Shown: in pieces, positions 42,093-52,699 of the stretch | How the letters are laid out: every line of letters starts with the position of its first letter | How positions within the stretch are numbered: the first letter of the stretch is position 1 | Notes under the pieces: model-generated | Seen by the model: the letters and a program-made list of their open reading frames with translations, nothing else | What the model was told of the DNA's origin: nothing | The model's database searches: none | Program-made: the position numbers and the translations under genes | Source of the DNA: Piscinibacterium candidicorallinum | Lineage (GTDB): Bacteria > Pseudomonadota > Gammaproteobacteria > Burkholderiales > Burkholderiaceae_C | Assembly (NCBI RefSeq): GCF_047549485.1 | Contig: NZ_CP180191.1 | Location: 868,001-932,000, forward strand | Direction: 5' to 3' | Length of the DNA: 64,000 nucleotides

Positions 42093-44924
42093 TCAAGCCG
42101 TCTGCCCGCTCACAATCCCGCGGCACAGCGCTTCGAGGTGCGTGAAGCCCTGCTTGAGACTCGTCAAGGGCGAGGCGTAGTCGGCCGAGGCCGCACCACC
42201 GTTGCGCGCCATGAGTTCCAGCTGGCGTGCGAACTCACCCACTTGCGTGGCGCCCAGGGTGTTGGCCACGCCCTTCATGGAGTGGGCGAGTTCCGCGGCT
42301 TCCTTCCAGTGCCCTGCGGTGGCGGCAGCTTCGAAGCGCTGGGGCATCGGGGCGTTTTCATCGAGGAAGGCCTGGGCCACGCGGGTGAGCAGCGGGGCCA
42401 TGCCGCCGACCACGGCAAGCAGGCTGTCGCGCGTGACTCCGGCGGCCGGGTTGCTGCTGCTCTGGGCGCTGGTGAGATCGGTCATGGCGCGTGAAGTCCC
42501 CTGGGTCTGACTGGTGCCGCCCGGCGTGGCGCTCGGTACGGTGGTCGATGCGCTCGGCACCACCAGACGCAGAATCGCGTCAGCCAGTGCCGAGTTCTCG
42601 AATGGTTTTGCAATATAGCCGTCCATCCCGGAGGCGATGAAGCGCTCTTGATCGCCTGCCAGCGCATGCGCCGTCATGGCCACGATGGGCGTACGTGGCT
42701 GGCCGGTGGCGGCCTCGAGGTCCCGGATGCGGCGGGTGGCATCGATTCCGCTCACGTGCGGCATCTGGATGTCCATCAGGACCGCGTCGTAGCGCCCCTG
42801 TTGGAAGCGCTGCACGGCCTCGCGCCCGTCGCCGGCGAGTTCCACCTGCGCGCCCATCTGCTGCAGGGCGGTGGTGGCGACGATCTGGTTGACGAGGTTG
42901 TCCTCGGCCAGCAGCAGGCGCAGGCCCTGCAGGCGCCGCGGCATGCTGGGCGCACCCTGGCGCTCGATGCCGGGTTCGCCGCGCAGCTGCGCCAGCGCGT
43001 TGCGCAGTTCAAGCACACTGACCGGCTTTTCCAGGGGCTGCGCCTGCAGTTCCGCCAGTGCGTCCAGCTCTGTGGGCAGAGCGCTGCCCGGCTGAACCAG
43101 CACCAGGCAGGGGGCATGCGGCATGGTGGCGGCCAGATCGGCCAGCACTTCGGCGGTGGCGCCGACCAGGAGCGTCTCATCGATAACGATGAGATCGAAG
43201 CGGTGCTGGCTGGCGAGCCAGCGTGCCTGCGAGAGCTGATGCACACCATGGGCACGCACCTGCCAGTGCGCGAGCATCTCGCTGTGCCACTGCGCGGCGG
43301 TGGCGTCGTCTTCCACCCAGAGCACACGCAGACCATCCAGAGCGACCGGCGCACTGCCTACCCGTACGCCGCCCAGTAGCGGATGCGCCGGGCTGCGCAG
43401 CGGCAGGTCGAAGCTGAAGGTCGACCCCTCGCCGGGCCGGCTGCTGACTCGCAGCTGCGCCCCCATCAGCTCAAGCACATGCCGGCAGATGGTCAGGCCC
43501 AGCCCGGTGCCGCCAAAGCGCCGGGTGATCGAGGTATCGGCCTGGGTGAAGGCATCGAAGATGGCGTCGAGCTTGTCCGGCGCGATGCCCTGGCCAGTGT
43601 CATGCACTGCCACGTGCACGGTGCCGCGCTCGCCCGGGTTGGCTGGGGCCAGCGTGTACGCCTCCAGGAGAATGTGGCCGCGCTCGGTGAATTTGAGTGC
43701 GTTGGACAGCAGATTGTTGAGCACCTGTCGCAGGCGCAGCGGATCGCCCGCCATGCTCTCGGGCAGACCAGGATGGATGCGCGTCTGCAGCACGATGCCC
43801 TTCTCGCACGCGGCCACCGCAAAGGGCCGCACGATGTCATCGAGCAGACGCAGCGGCGAGAAGTCCACGCGTTCCAGTTCCAGCTTGCCGGCCTCGATCT
43901 TGGACAGGTCGAGTACATCGTTCACCACAGCCAGCAGACCGTCGGCCGAGGAGCGCGCGAGCTGCAGCCAGCGGCGCTGCTGTTCGGCCAGGGGCGTGCC
44001 GAGCACGAGATTGGTCATACCGATCACGCCGTTGATGGGCGTTCGGACTTCATGGCTCATGTTGGCCAGAAAGGTGCTTTTGGCCACGCTGGCGGCCTCG
44101 GCCTGCTGCTTGGCCTCGAGCAGATCGGCTTCGTAGCGGACCTGCTGTTCGCGGCGTTCGGCGAGATCCGCAGCCACGTTGTTCAGTGAGCGGCGCAGCT
44201 GGTCGATCGCGCCCAGACCGGTGCTGTCCTCGGACAGAGGCTGGCGTTGTGCATCCGTGCCCAGAGCCGTGGCAAAGCGCGCGGCTTCCTCCACCGCGCG
44301 CATGGGGCGCAGCAGCACGGCCTGGGCAAAAATCAGGGTGGCCAGCACCACGGCCAGCGCCAGCCAGAGCGCCTGCGCCATCATGGCCTGCCAGGAGGCA
44401 TAGGCCGCCTGCAGGGAGAACACCAGGCGCAGGGTGTAGCGGTCACCGCGCACGAAGAAGGGCTCGTCCCAGGCCGCAGCCATCGGGTAGCCGAACAGCC
44501 GCGCGATGAAGGGCGCATGCTCGTCCTTGCGCATGCGGATCAGGCCGTCGCGCGGCGGCTCGCGCAGCAACTGTGCACCCTGCGCAAAGCCTGCCAGCGC
44601 GTCCTCGTGCAGGGTGCGGCCCTGCGCGTCCATCAGCTTGACGGCGATGTGGGTGCGCGAGTTGGTCAGCAGGTCGCTCACCAGGGCGGATTGCATCGGC
44701 ACATCGGCCTCGGACACCGCCTTGATGAGCCCGGTCTTGTGCAGGTTCACACCGAGCTCGGCCTTCTCGGCGAGCAGATTGGTGAGCAGTTCGTACTGGC
44801 GATCGGCAGCCCAGTGCCGGCCGCTGACCACGACCACGGCGGCCAGGAAGGCGAACAGCACCGCCCGATAGATGATCGGGTCGAGCTTGAACACGGACCA
44901 CTGCAGGCGAGGCATGGGGTCCAT
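42093..44924 (-). CDS. Hybrid sensor histidine kinase with two receiver domains and HPt
   Basis: A 943-residue BarA-like phosphorelay protein. It has a transmembrane segment near residue 20, a periplasmic sensor region and a second membrane segment near residue 200. Then come a HAMP/coiled linker and HisKA with STFLANMSHEVRTPINGVIGMTN. The ATPase domain shows FGGTGLGLTICRHVLELMGA. A first receiver (VLWVEDDATAAQWH ... LIVIDETLL) is weakly conserved. A complete second receiver (LLLAEDNLVNQIV ... AVLMDIQMPHVSG) is followed by a C-terminal HPt with AHSMKGVANTLG. No partner response regulator is adjacent. ATG 44915 is an alternative start. Confidence 0.9.
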   Translation of the reverse strand: MDPMPRLQWSVFKLDPIIYRAVLFAFLAAVVVVSGRHWAADRQYELLTNLLAEKAELGVNLHKTGLIKAVSEADVPMQSALVSDLLTNSRTHIAVKLMDAQGRTLHEDALAGFAQGAQLLREPPRDGLIRMRKDEHAPFIARLFGYPMAAAWDEPFFVRGDRYTLRLVFSLQAAYASWQAMMAQALWLALAVVLATLIFAQAVLLRPMRAVEEAARFATALGTDAQRQPLSEDSTGLGAIDQLRRSLNNVAADLAERREQQVRYEADLLEAKQQAEAASVAKSTFLANMSHEVRTPINGVIGMTNLVLGTPLAEQQRRWLQLARSSADGLLAVVNDVLDLSKIEAGKLELERVDFSPLRLLDDIVRPFAVAACEKGIVLQTRIHPGLPESMAGDPLRLRQVLNNLLSNALKFTERGHILLEAYTLAPANPGERGTVHVAVHDTGQGIAPDKLDAIFDAFTQADTSITRRFGGTGLGLTICRHVLELMGAQLRVSSRPGEGSTFSFDLPLRSPAHPLLGGVRVGSAPVALDGLRVLWVEDDATAAQWHSEMLAHWQVRAHGVHQLSQARWLASQHRFDLIVIDETLLVGATAEVLADLAATMPHAPCLVLVQPGSALPTELDALAELQAQPLEKPVSVLELRNALAQLRGEPGIERQGAPSMPRRLQGLRLLLAEDNLVNQIVATTALQQMGAQVELAGDGREAVQRFQQGRYDAVLMDIQMPHVSGIDATRRIRDLEAATGQPRTPIVAMTAHALAGDQERFIASGMDGYIAKPFENSALADAILRLVVPSASTTVPSATPGGTSQTQGTSRAMTDLTSAQSSSNPAAGVTRDSLLAVVGGMAPLLTRVAQAFLDENAPMPQRFEAAATAGHWKEAAELAHSMKGVANTLGATQVGEFARQLELMARNGGAASADYASPLTSLKQGFTHLEALCRGIVSGQTA

Positions 44925-44964
44925 GTTCCCACTTGCTGCCGCGTGTGTCGTCTGCGTTAACCCC

Positions 44965-44996
44965 AAAAAGTAAGACGGGCACGCTGGGTGCCCGTC
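44965..44996 (-). terminator. Terminator downstream of thiC
   Basis: On the minus strand a 9-bp stem GACGGGCAC/GTGCCCGTC is followed by TTACTTTTTGG, about 120 bp after the thiC stop and just before the hybrid kinase start. Confidence 0.7.
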
Positions 44997-45113
44997 AAAC
45001 AGTGTCACGCGCTTCGCGTGGTGCAGAACAAGTTGCTTTGCTTGCGCCAGATGCTGCCTTGGCGCGAGCCACGAATTGCGGCCGCCGCCGTCGCGGCAGA
45101 CCGTGCTTGTACG

Positions 45114-47033
<1,920 letters not shown>

Positions 47034-47115
47034 GGCGCTGTGCTGACTTTCTGCCTGGATGCAGGCTGCAAGCGCCGGGGTGGGAATGAGCGGCCGAGGC
47101 TCCGGCCAGGCCGCA

Positions 47116-47203
47116 CACGCTCCCTGCCTCGGCATGATCCGTACAGGTGCAAAGGGTTTGATCTCACTCGGCGCGCTTCAAACCGCACCGAGACCCCTGC
47201 GTG
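47116..47203 (-). promoter_or_regulatory. TPP riboswitch (THI element) upstream of thiC
   Basis: On the minus strand the element reads, in order: P1 arm CACGC, AGGGGT, a stem CTCGG/CCGAG, TGAGA, ACCCTTTGCACCTG, ACGGATCATGCCGAGG, CAGGGA and the closing P1 arm GCGTG. These are the conserved TPP-aptamer blocks in the right order and spacing. It lies 82 nt before the thiC start and predicts repression by thiamine pyrophosphate. Confidence 0.9.
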
Positions 47204-47288
47204 AAAGGCGTAACGATAGTGCAGGGCGCTGACCAGCGCCCGTTCTTCCCTTGCTACTTCGGACGTCTGCACCTCAATACATGAAGTG

Positions 47289-47363
47289 CTTTCCGCTTGT
47301 CCCATGCGGGTTTCCAGCCACTTTGGTCTGGAAGCGCGCATCCAGAGCGCGTCTTGCCTTCTG
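47289..47363 (+). repeat. Dispersed TTTCCGCTTGTC repeat, copy D
   Basis: The core is at 47290-47301, then CCGC/GCGG as hairpin 1 and TTCCAG-CCA-CTT-TGG-T-CTGGAA as hairpin 2. It aligns gap-free to copy B over about 75 nt. Two stem positions of hairpin 2 differ from B in both arms in a compensating way. It lies between the carotenoid oxygenase stop and the thiC leader; the 338-bp gap holds nothing else but the riboswitch. Confidence 0.75.
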
Positions 47364-47371
47364 AGTGCGGG

Positions 47372-48937
47372 CTACGCCGCCGTGAAGTTGCCGTGGAAGC
47401 CCAGCGGGATGAAGTACGGCAGCCGCGCCACGGCCACGGGGCCGGCGGCGAGGTTGTTCGCTTCGAACACGCTCACCGCGGTCTGCTTGCGGCGGGCGTC
47501 GAAGCTGGTACCGATCACCCAGGCGTTGCGCTCATCCCGCGCTGCATCCGCACCGCGCTTGGGGATGATGAGGTGCTCTTCGGCAGTCACGTCCGCGCCG
47601 TAGTCATAGCGGTCGAGCTTGCCGGTCTGCAGGTCACGCAGGGCCAGGCCGTGGAACCAGTAGTCGGGGCGGCCGGCAAAGGTCTTCCAGCCGGTCGGGT
47701 TGAGCAGGTAGCGGGCGGTGGTGCCGATGCGCTGCGGGTTCACGCGGGGGAACTCCGCACTGTCGTCCAGCGCGGTGCGCGTGGCGCGGCCGGTGCGCAG
47801 ATCGAACTGTGCAAGCACAGTCTGGGAGCGGTCGTCGGTACCGTGCGCAGGGCGGTTCAGCTCGCCGCGCATCATGCGTACGGCATCACCGGCCAGGAAG
47901 GCATTCCCGCTTGATCCGACATAGCTCAGGTGGATCACGCCGTCCTGCTCGTACGCATTGCCGACATGGAAGATCATCTCGTTGGGCAGCTCGAACAGGC
48001 GGTTCTTGCTGATGTCGTCCTTCTCGGCCACCCAGATGCGCAGGGGCTCGGCGCCGCGCCAGGCAAAGGCTTCCTCGGGCGGCGCGCCGCGCGCCACGGC
48101 ACCAAAGTCCAGGGTCACGGGCGGGATGGGCACCACGATGTAGCGCTCCGTAATTGCAAAGTCGTGCACCATGCCCACGCGCAGCGGCAGCGTGGTCATC
48201 TGCGTCTTGATGGCCTTGCCGTCCGCGCCGATCTGATAGGCCAGCAGCCGGTCCGCAAAGGTGCCGAAGTTCCACAGCACGCCCTGCGGGTCCAGCTTGG
48301 GGTGGGCGGAGAAGGGCACCTGCGACCAGCCTTCGCGCCACGTCACTGGGCCGCGGGTTTGCAGGGTGGCCGGGTCCAGCTCGAAGGCGCTGCCGCCTTC
48401 CCACATGGCCAGCACGCGACCGCCGTGTTCGATGGCGTTGGTATTGGCAGTGTTGAAGTCGTCCGGCCCGCGTGTCGCCACCTTGGCTTTGATGGGCGAG
48501 CCGAAGGTGGGCGTGAGAAATTCGCCCGCAGCCTGCTCGCGCTCGAACTTCACGGTACGCACAAAGCGGCCCTTGTGCGAGACGTGTGGCTTGCCCGCGC
48601 GCGCACCGAATGTGAACTGCTGCACCATGCCATCGCCGTCAAACCAGTGCTGGTAGCGCGCGCCATTGCGCTCGAACAACGCGGGGCCGTTGCGGTAGAA
48701 GCGCCCCTGAAGCTCGGCCGGCCAGCGGCCTTCGATGGCGAGCGATTCGCAATCCAGATCCACCGCGGTGCCTTTCACCGCGGCCAGCCAGGGGGCTTGC
48801 TTGACCGCAGCGTCAAAGCGTTCGATGTTGTTCAGCGGTGCCGGTGCGGCAGATTGCGCCCAGGCAGGCCGCAACGCAGAGGCCGCGCCAATGCCCGCAG
48901 CGCAGGCCAGAGACTCAATGAACTGACGGCGTTCCAT
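47372..48937 (-). CDS. Carotenoid cleavage oxygenase family protein, Tat-exported
   Basis: A 521-residue protein of the RPE65/carotenoid oxygenase family, non-haem iron enzymes that split a C=C bond. All four iron-binding His of the beta-propeller are present: His212 (SAHPKLDP), His258 (MVHDFAI), His324 (IFHVGNAY) and His515 (GFHGNF). The N-terminus has a twin-arginine-like signal (ERRQFIES, then ACAAGIGAASAL and AWA), so it is probably exported folded. No carotenoid-synthesis gene lies nearby, so the substrate may be a carotenoid, stilbene or lignin-type compound. A DUF2141 gene lies upstream. Confidence 0.85.
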   Translation of the reverse strand: MERRQFIESLACAAGIGAASALRPAWAQSAAPAPLNNIERFDAAVKQAPWLAAVKGTAVDLDCESLAIEGRWPAELQGRFYRNGPALFERNGARYQHWFDGDGMVQQFTFGARAGKPHVSHKGRFVRTVKFEREQAAGEFLTPTFGSPIKAKVATRGPDDFNTANTNAIEHGGRVLAMWEGGSAFELDPATLQTRGPVTWREGWSQVPFSAHPKLDPQGVLWNFGTFADRLLAYQIGADGKAIKTQMTTLPLRVGMVHDFAITERYIVVPIPPVTLDFGAVARGAPPEEAFAWRGAEPLRIWVAEKDDISKNRLFELPNEMIFHVGNAYEQDGVIHLSYVGSSGNAFLAGDAVRMMRGELNRPAHGTDDRSQTVLAQFDLRTGRATRTALDDSAEFPRVNPQRIGTTARYLLNPTGWKTFAGRPDYWFHGLALRDLQTGKLDRYDYGADVTAEEHLIIPKRGADAARDERNAWVIGTSFDARRKQTAVSVFEANNLAAGPVAVARLPYFIPLGFHGNFTAA

Positions 48938-48948
48938 GGCGGCGCTCC

Positions 48949-49398
48949 TCAGTTCAGCTTGATGGTGATGGGCGAACCATTGACGGGCACCTTCGCCGCG
49001 TCCCAGGAGGGTGGGCCCATCACCGGCCGGCCGCTGGCGCCCCAGGGCTCGGAAGGGATGCCGATGATGTTGGTGTCCATCCTGCCGTTGTCATTGGTGT
49101 CCTGAAACAGCGTGACGGCGGCCTCGGGGCTCGATACCCCGCACAGCCCCAGGCGGTAGGTGGACGCGGCCGGCGCGGCGACCGTGACCGAGAACACCGG
49201 CTTCTTGTTGAAGCTCTCCGCGCTGCCATAGACGGCAATGCGCAGCGTGCCTTCACCCGGCTTGACGCCCTGCAGCTCCAGCACCGGGCAGTTCAGGGTC
49301 TCGGGGGCGGTCTGGGCCCGGGCAGGCGCCGCAAGGCCGAGCAGCCCGGCGGACAGGGCAAGCGTGAGGACAAGGGCAGGCATCTTCGGTGTGGACAT
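48949..49398 (-). CDS. DUF2141 secreted protein
   Basis: A 149-residue protein with a cleavable signal peptide (LVLTLALSAGLLGLAAPARAQ). The mature domain is of the DUF2141 type: GTLRIAVYGSAESFNKKPVFSVTV, EAAVTLFQDTNDNGRMDTNIIGIPSEPWG, and a closing PITIKLN. Function unknown. In other bacteria such genes are often beside carotenoid-related genes. Here it lies 11 bp upstream of the carotenoid oxygenase on the same strand, so the two form an operon. Confidence 0.85.
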   Translation of the reverse strand: MSTPKMPALVLTLALSAGLLGLAAPARAQTAPETLNCPVLELQGVKPGEGTLRIAVYGSAESFNKKPVFSVTVAAPAASTYRLGLCGVSSPEAAVTLFQDTNDNGRMDTNIIGIPSEPWGASGRPVMGPPSWDAAKVPVNGSPITIKLN

Positions 49399-49738
49399 GG
49401 CAGGGCTCCCGGGCGGTGCGCGTGCAGCGCTGTTGTTGAGGTGCCGTCATGCTGCCCAGCCGCAGGGCGCCGATCGACCGACGTGCGATGAATGGCAAGT
49501 GGCGGGCGCGAATGGCAAGCCGGCGGCGCTCGCCTGATCAAGCCCGGCCGCCTGCGCGGCGCCACGTTGCAGCGCCCGGCCGCAGCCGCTGGATGGGCGG
49601 GCAAACCCCAGTGCGGCAGCGCGCGCGGGCCAGCGCCTGCACTGGCCTGTACCGGGATGCGCCACCCTTCGTTAGCATCTCGTCAATAACAAGGCTGGAC
49701 ACGCGCCCGCACCGCCTGGCGCGCAGGGGGTTTTACGC
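49399..49738. other. Divergent intergenic region, no gene seen
   Basis: 340 bp between the divergent DUF2141 and TIGR02285-like genes. It is GC-rich for most of its length and turns AT-richer near 49672-49692 (ATCTCGTCAATAAC), which probably holds the promoter of the rightward gene. I see no repeat or RNA. Confidence 0.4.
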
Positions 49739-50695
49739 ATGACAAGGATCACGGCTGCGCGAGCGGCCCTGAGCCGCGCCGTGGTGTCTTGGTGGCGGCA
49801 TGGGCAGCGGCTTGCGCGCGGAGCTGCGCTTGCGCTTGCCTGCATGGCCGGTCTGTCGGCGCATGCGATCGAGCGCATCGAGTGGGCGCTGCCCGAACTG
49901 CCCCCGGTGTTCTTCTACGACAGCGAGGGCCGCCCGCCCACTGGGCCTGCGCAGCTGGGGCGCGGCTCGGGCGATGGCTATCTGCGCGAGATCATGCTCA
50001 ATGCGCCGGGCGTGCGGCATGAGATCGTGGGCATGACCTATGCGCGGGCCTGGGCCGAGATGGAGCGCGGGCGCGAGATCTGCATCCCGGCCGTGGTGAA
50101 GCTCGACGAACGCAGTGAGCGGGCCTGGTACACGCCGATGTCGCCGCCACCACCCATGACGGTGGTGGTGCGGGCTGATCGCGTGCGCGAGGTTCTTGGG
50201 GACAGCGCCGTCGCCTCACTGGCGGCGCTGCTTGCCCGGCCTGAGCTGACTGCGCTGGTCCCGGCGGGCCGCGCCTTCGGCCCGGAGATCAATGCCCTGC
50301 TGGCCCAACCGGATGTGCAGACCCGCATCGAGCGCCTGCGCTACAGCAGCAGCACGCAGGCGGCGCAGATGCTCATGCTCGGCCGGGTGGACTACTGGAT
50401 GGAATGGCCCCATGTGGCCGAGTGGCAGATGCGCAATCTGCCGCGCCGCCCGCCCATGACCTGGCGGCCGGTGCTGGAGTTTGCCGTCGACAAGCACCTG
50501 TACATCGCTTGCACCCGCTCAGCGGCCGGGCGCAAGGCTATCGAACTCATCGACCAGGCCATTCGCCAGGCCGCACGCGAGCCGGCCTACCGCAATGCAG
50601 CGGTGAACTGGTACCCGCCAGAAATCCGCGAATCGGTCGCGCCGCGCTTCAAGCGCTTCTTCGATGAGCGCAGCCGCAAGCCGATGATCGAATGA
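49739..50695 (+). CDS. TIGR02285-like periplasmic solute-binding protein
   Basis: A 318-residue protein with a signal peptide ending near residue 43 (ALALACMAGLSAHA). The mature part resembles the SBP_bac_3/TIGR02285 group: IEWALPELPPVFFYDSEGRPPTGPAQ, MTYARAWAEMERGREICIPAVVK and LMLGRVDYWMEWPH. No transporter gene is nearby, so it may be an orphan binding protein or a ligand-sensing partner. The ATG at 49739 follows CAGGGGG. Confidence 0.78.
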   Translation: MTRITAARAALSRAVVSWWRHGQRLARGAALALACMAGLSAHAIERIEWALPELPPVFFYDSEGRPPTGPAQLGRGSGDGYLREIMLNAPGVRHEIVGMTYARAWAEMERGREICIPAVVKLDERSERAWYTPMSPPPPMTVVVRADRVREVLGDSAVASLAALLARPELTALVPAGRAFGPEINALLAQPDVQTRIERLRYSSSTQAAQMLMLGRVDYWMEWPHVAEWQMRNLPRRPPMTWRPVLEFAVDKHLYIACTRSAAGRKAIELIDQAIRQAAREPAYRNAAVNWYPPEIRESVAPRFKRFFDERSRKPMIE

Positions 50696-50713
50696 GGCCG
50701 GCGCCGCCCTGCT

Positions 50714-51475
50714 CTAGAAATAGGCTGTGACGAACACGCCCATGTGGCTGCCGCTGAACTTGCGCACGCTGCCGCGCAGCGGATAGGTCTCGCGCACGTA
50801 GCGCAGCTTGACGCCGAGCTTCGAGTCCGCCGGGTGGCTGCCATGGAAGAGATATTCCACCTCGCCCACCCAGCCCAGGTTGTGGCCGTAGCGGGCGAGG
50901 GTCTGGGTGTCGCGAGTGTTCTCGCTTGTCCTGGATCGCAGGGTCAGCCAGGCACGATCCACGTAGCGTGCGCCACCACCAATGCGCAGATTGCGGTTCA
51001 GATCCAGATGCGCGAGTGCCTCGATCGGAAAGCGCGAAAAGCGCAGTGAATAGCTGTCATCGGACGCTTCGTCCGTGTGGTAGCCCAAGGTGCCACTCAC
51101 GCTCAGGCGCGTGCCCAGCCGCCATTGGGCGCCCACGTTGGCCTGCCACAGGTTGCCGGCATAGAGATCAGGAAAGATTGCCTCAGCGCTGTTCACCGAC
51201 CCCACCCGGCTGCCCCCCAGCGTGAGGCCGAAACTGGCGATGCCTCGGAACGAGCGCGGATCGTCACTTCCGCCGTCTGCCCCGCTGCGCACATCGCGCT
51301 CCACACCCACCATGCGCTCGGGGACGACCGGGACGTCCTGCGCCTGACCGGTCAGGGGCGTGGCAAGCGCAGCCAGCAGGGCGGCCACGCCGAGCAGGCG
51401 CGAGGCCGCCCGCTGTACTGGCGCAGGCCGCAGGCAGAGGAGCAGGCGGGGTTTCAAGCTTGCGGTGTGCGGCAT
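50714..51475 (-). CDS. Predicted outer-membrane beta-barrel protein
   Basis: A 253-residue protein that I cannot assign to a named family. It has a long basic N-terminus followed by a signal segment (LLGVAALLAALATPLTGQA), then alternating beta strands (WQANVGAQWRLGTRLSVSGTLGYHTD, RFSRFPIEALAHLDLNRNLRIGGGARYVD, LGVKLRYVRETY). It ends in aromatic Phe (VFVTAYF), the typical BAM recognition end. It converges on the TIGR02285-like gene with an 18-bp gap. Confidence 0.7.
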   Translation of the reverse strand: MPHTASLKPRLLLCLRPAPVQRAASRLLGVAALLAALATPLTGQAQDVPVVPERMVGVERDVRSGADGGSDDPRSFRGIASFGLTLGGSRVGSVNSAEAIFPDLYAGNLWQANVGAQWRLGTRLSVSGTLGYHTDEASDDSYSLRFSRFPIEALAHLDLNRNLRIGGGARYVDRAWLTLRSRTSENTRDTQTLARYGHNLGWVGEVEYLFHGSHPADSKLGVKLRYVRETYPLRGSVRKFSGSHMGVFVTAYF

Positions 51476-51744
51476 GGCGGGTGTCAGGAGGGGGCGAGGA
51501 TGTTTGGCAGCGACTGCGCGCGGCCGCGTTCAGGCTGTTGCGGCGCGCCCCATGGTCAACGAAGCATCTGCTTAACCCGGGCTACCGCATTTGGGTGCAT
51601 GCAGGCAGTTTCCAATGGCCGAAAACGGTTGCCTGTTCTTTCGATGGCGCCGGTGTCGCTCTTCCAACAAGCGGGACCAGGTGTTCAACCTTGTCTAAGC
51701 ATTGGCTGAAAATGAATGTTTTTGCCAGTGCTTCGTTGGTGGGG

Positions 51745-52596
51745 TTATTGAAACGGCCCGCGCTCGCGCTGCGCATCCCAGGCCGCATGGAAGTGATGCA
51801 CTGGCCCGTGGCCGCTGCCCACCGTCAGCTCGCCCGAGCGCGCAATCGCCCGCGCGAGCCAGTCATGCGCAGCCTGCGCGGCGCGCGGCACATCCGGAAT
51901 CTGCGGCAGCAGCGCGGCCAGCGCGCTTGAGAGCGTGCAGCCGGTGCCGTGGGTGTTCTTCGTGTCGATGCGTCGGCCGGCCATCTCGATCATCACGTCC
52001 CCGTCGTGCAGCAGGTCGATGCAGTCGCTGCCCGGCAGGTGGCCGCCTTTCAGGTACACCCAGCGGCGCCCGGTGGTGTGCAGCTTCTCGCGCAGCTTCT
52101 CGGCCATGCGCCGCATGTCGCGCACGTTCTCGGGCGCTGTCTGGCCCAGCAGCGCCGCGCCCTCGGGCAGGTTGGGCGTGAGCATCGTGGCCTGGGGCAG
52201 CAGCATGTCAGTGAGCGCGCCAACGGCGCTCTTTTCCAGCAGCGCGTCGCCGCTCTTGGCGATCATCACCGGGTCCAGCACCAGGTGAGCGGGCGCAAAC
52301 TTCTGCAGACGCTCAGCCACGGTCTGGATCACGGGCGCCGCGCCCAACATGCCGATCTTCACGGCGTCGATCCGCACATCGGCCCAGAGCGTGTCCATCT
52401 GCAGGGCGATGAAGTCCGTGCTCACGGCCTGGATGCCCGTGACGGCCTGCGTGTTCTGCGCCGTGAGCGCTGCAACGATGCCGCAGCCGTAGGCGCCCAA
52501 GGCTGAAAAGGTCTTGATGTCCGCGAAGATGCCGGCGCCCCCGGAGGGATCGATACCGGCAATCGAGACGACGTTTGGAACCTGCTTGGTGGTCAT
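51745..52596 (-). CDS. thiD: Hydroxymethylpyrimidine/phosphomethylpyrimidine kinase ThiD
   Basis: Phosphorylates HMP and HMP-P in thiamine synthesis. It has 283 residues from the ATG at 52596: VVSIAGIDPSGGAGIFADIKTFSALG, AVKIGMLGAAPVI, TPNLPEGAALLG, the anion-hole region KNTHGTGCTLSSALAA and a C-terminal extension HHFHAAWDAQRERGPFQ. The open frame continues upstream, but those codons are not family-like. The start region is duplicated upstream in a damaged form (52700-52816). No TPP riboswitch is visible before this gene. Confidence 0.95.
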   Translation of the reverse strand: MTTKQVPNVVSIAGIDPSGGAGIFADIKTFSALGAYGCGIVAALTAQNTQAVTGIQAVSTDFIALQMDTLWADVRIDAVKIGMLGAAPVIQTVAERLQKFAPAHLVLDPVMIAKSGDALLEKSAVGALTDMLLPQATMLTPNLPEGAALLGQTAPENVRDMRRMAEKLREKLHTTGRRWVYLKGGHLPGSDCIDLLHDGDVMIEMAGRRIDTKNTHGTGCTLSSALAALLPQIPDVPRAAQAAHDWLARAIARSGELTVGSGHGPVHHFHAAWDAQRERGPFQ

Positions 52597-52633
52597 TGGG
52601 GCACTCAGGAGGTGATCAGACGGGCGCAGGAGC

Positions 52634-52684
52634 CTCGCGCGTGCACGCGCGAGTCGCTCGGTCGGCGGCAAGCGGTGCTTGCCG
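52634..52684. repeat. Two perfect inverted repeats between thiD and its broken copy
   Basis: At 52634-52653 lies a 20-bp perfect palindrome without a loop, centred on GTGCAC and bounded by CTCGCGC/GCGCGAG. At 52666-52684 lies an 8-bp stem CGGCAAGC/GCTTGCCG with loop GGT. Confidence 0.6.
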
Positions 52685-52699
52685 AAACCCCGGCCTCGC

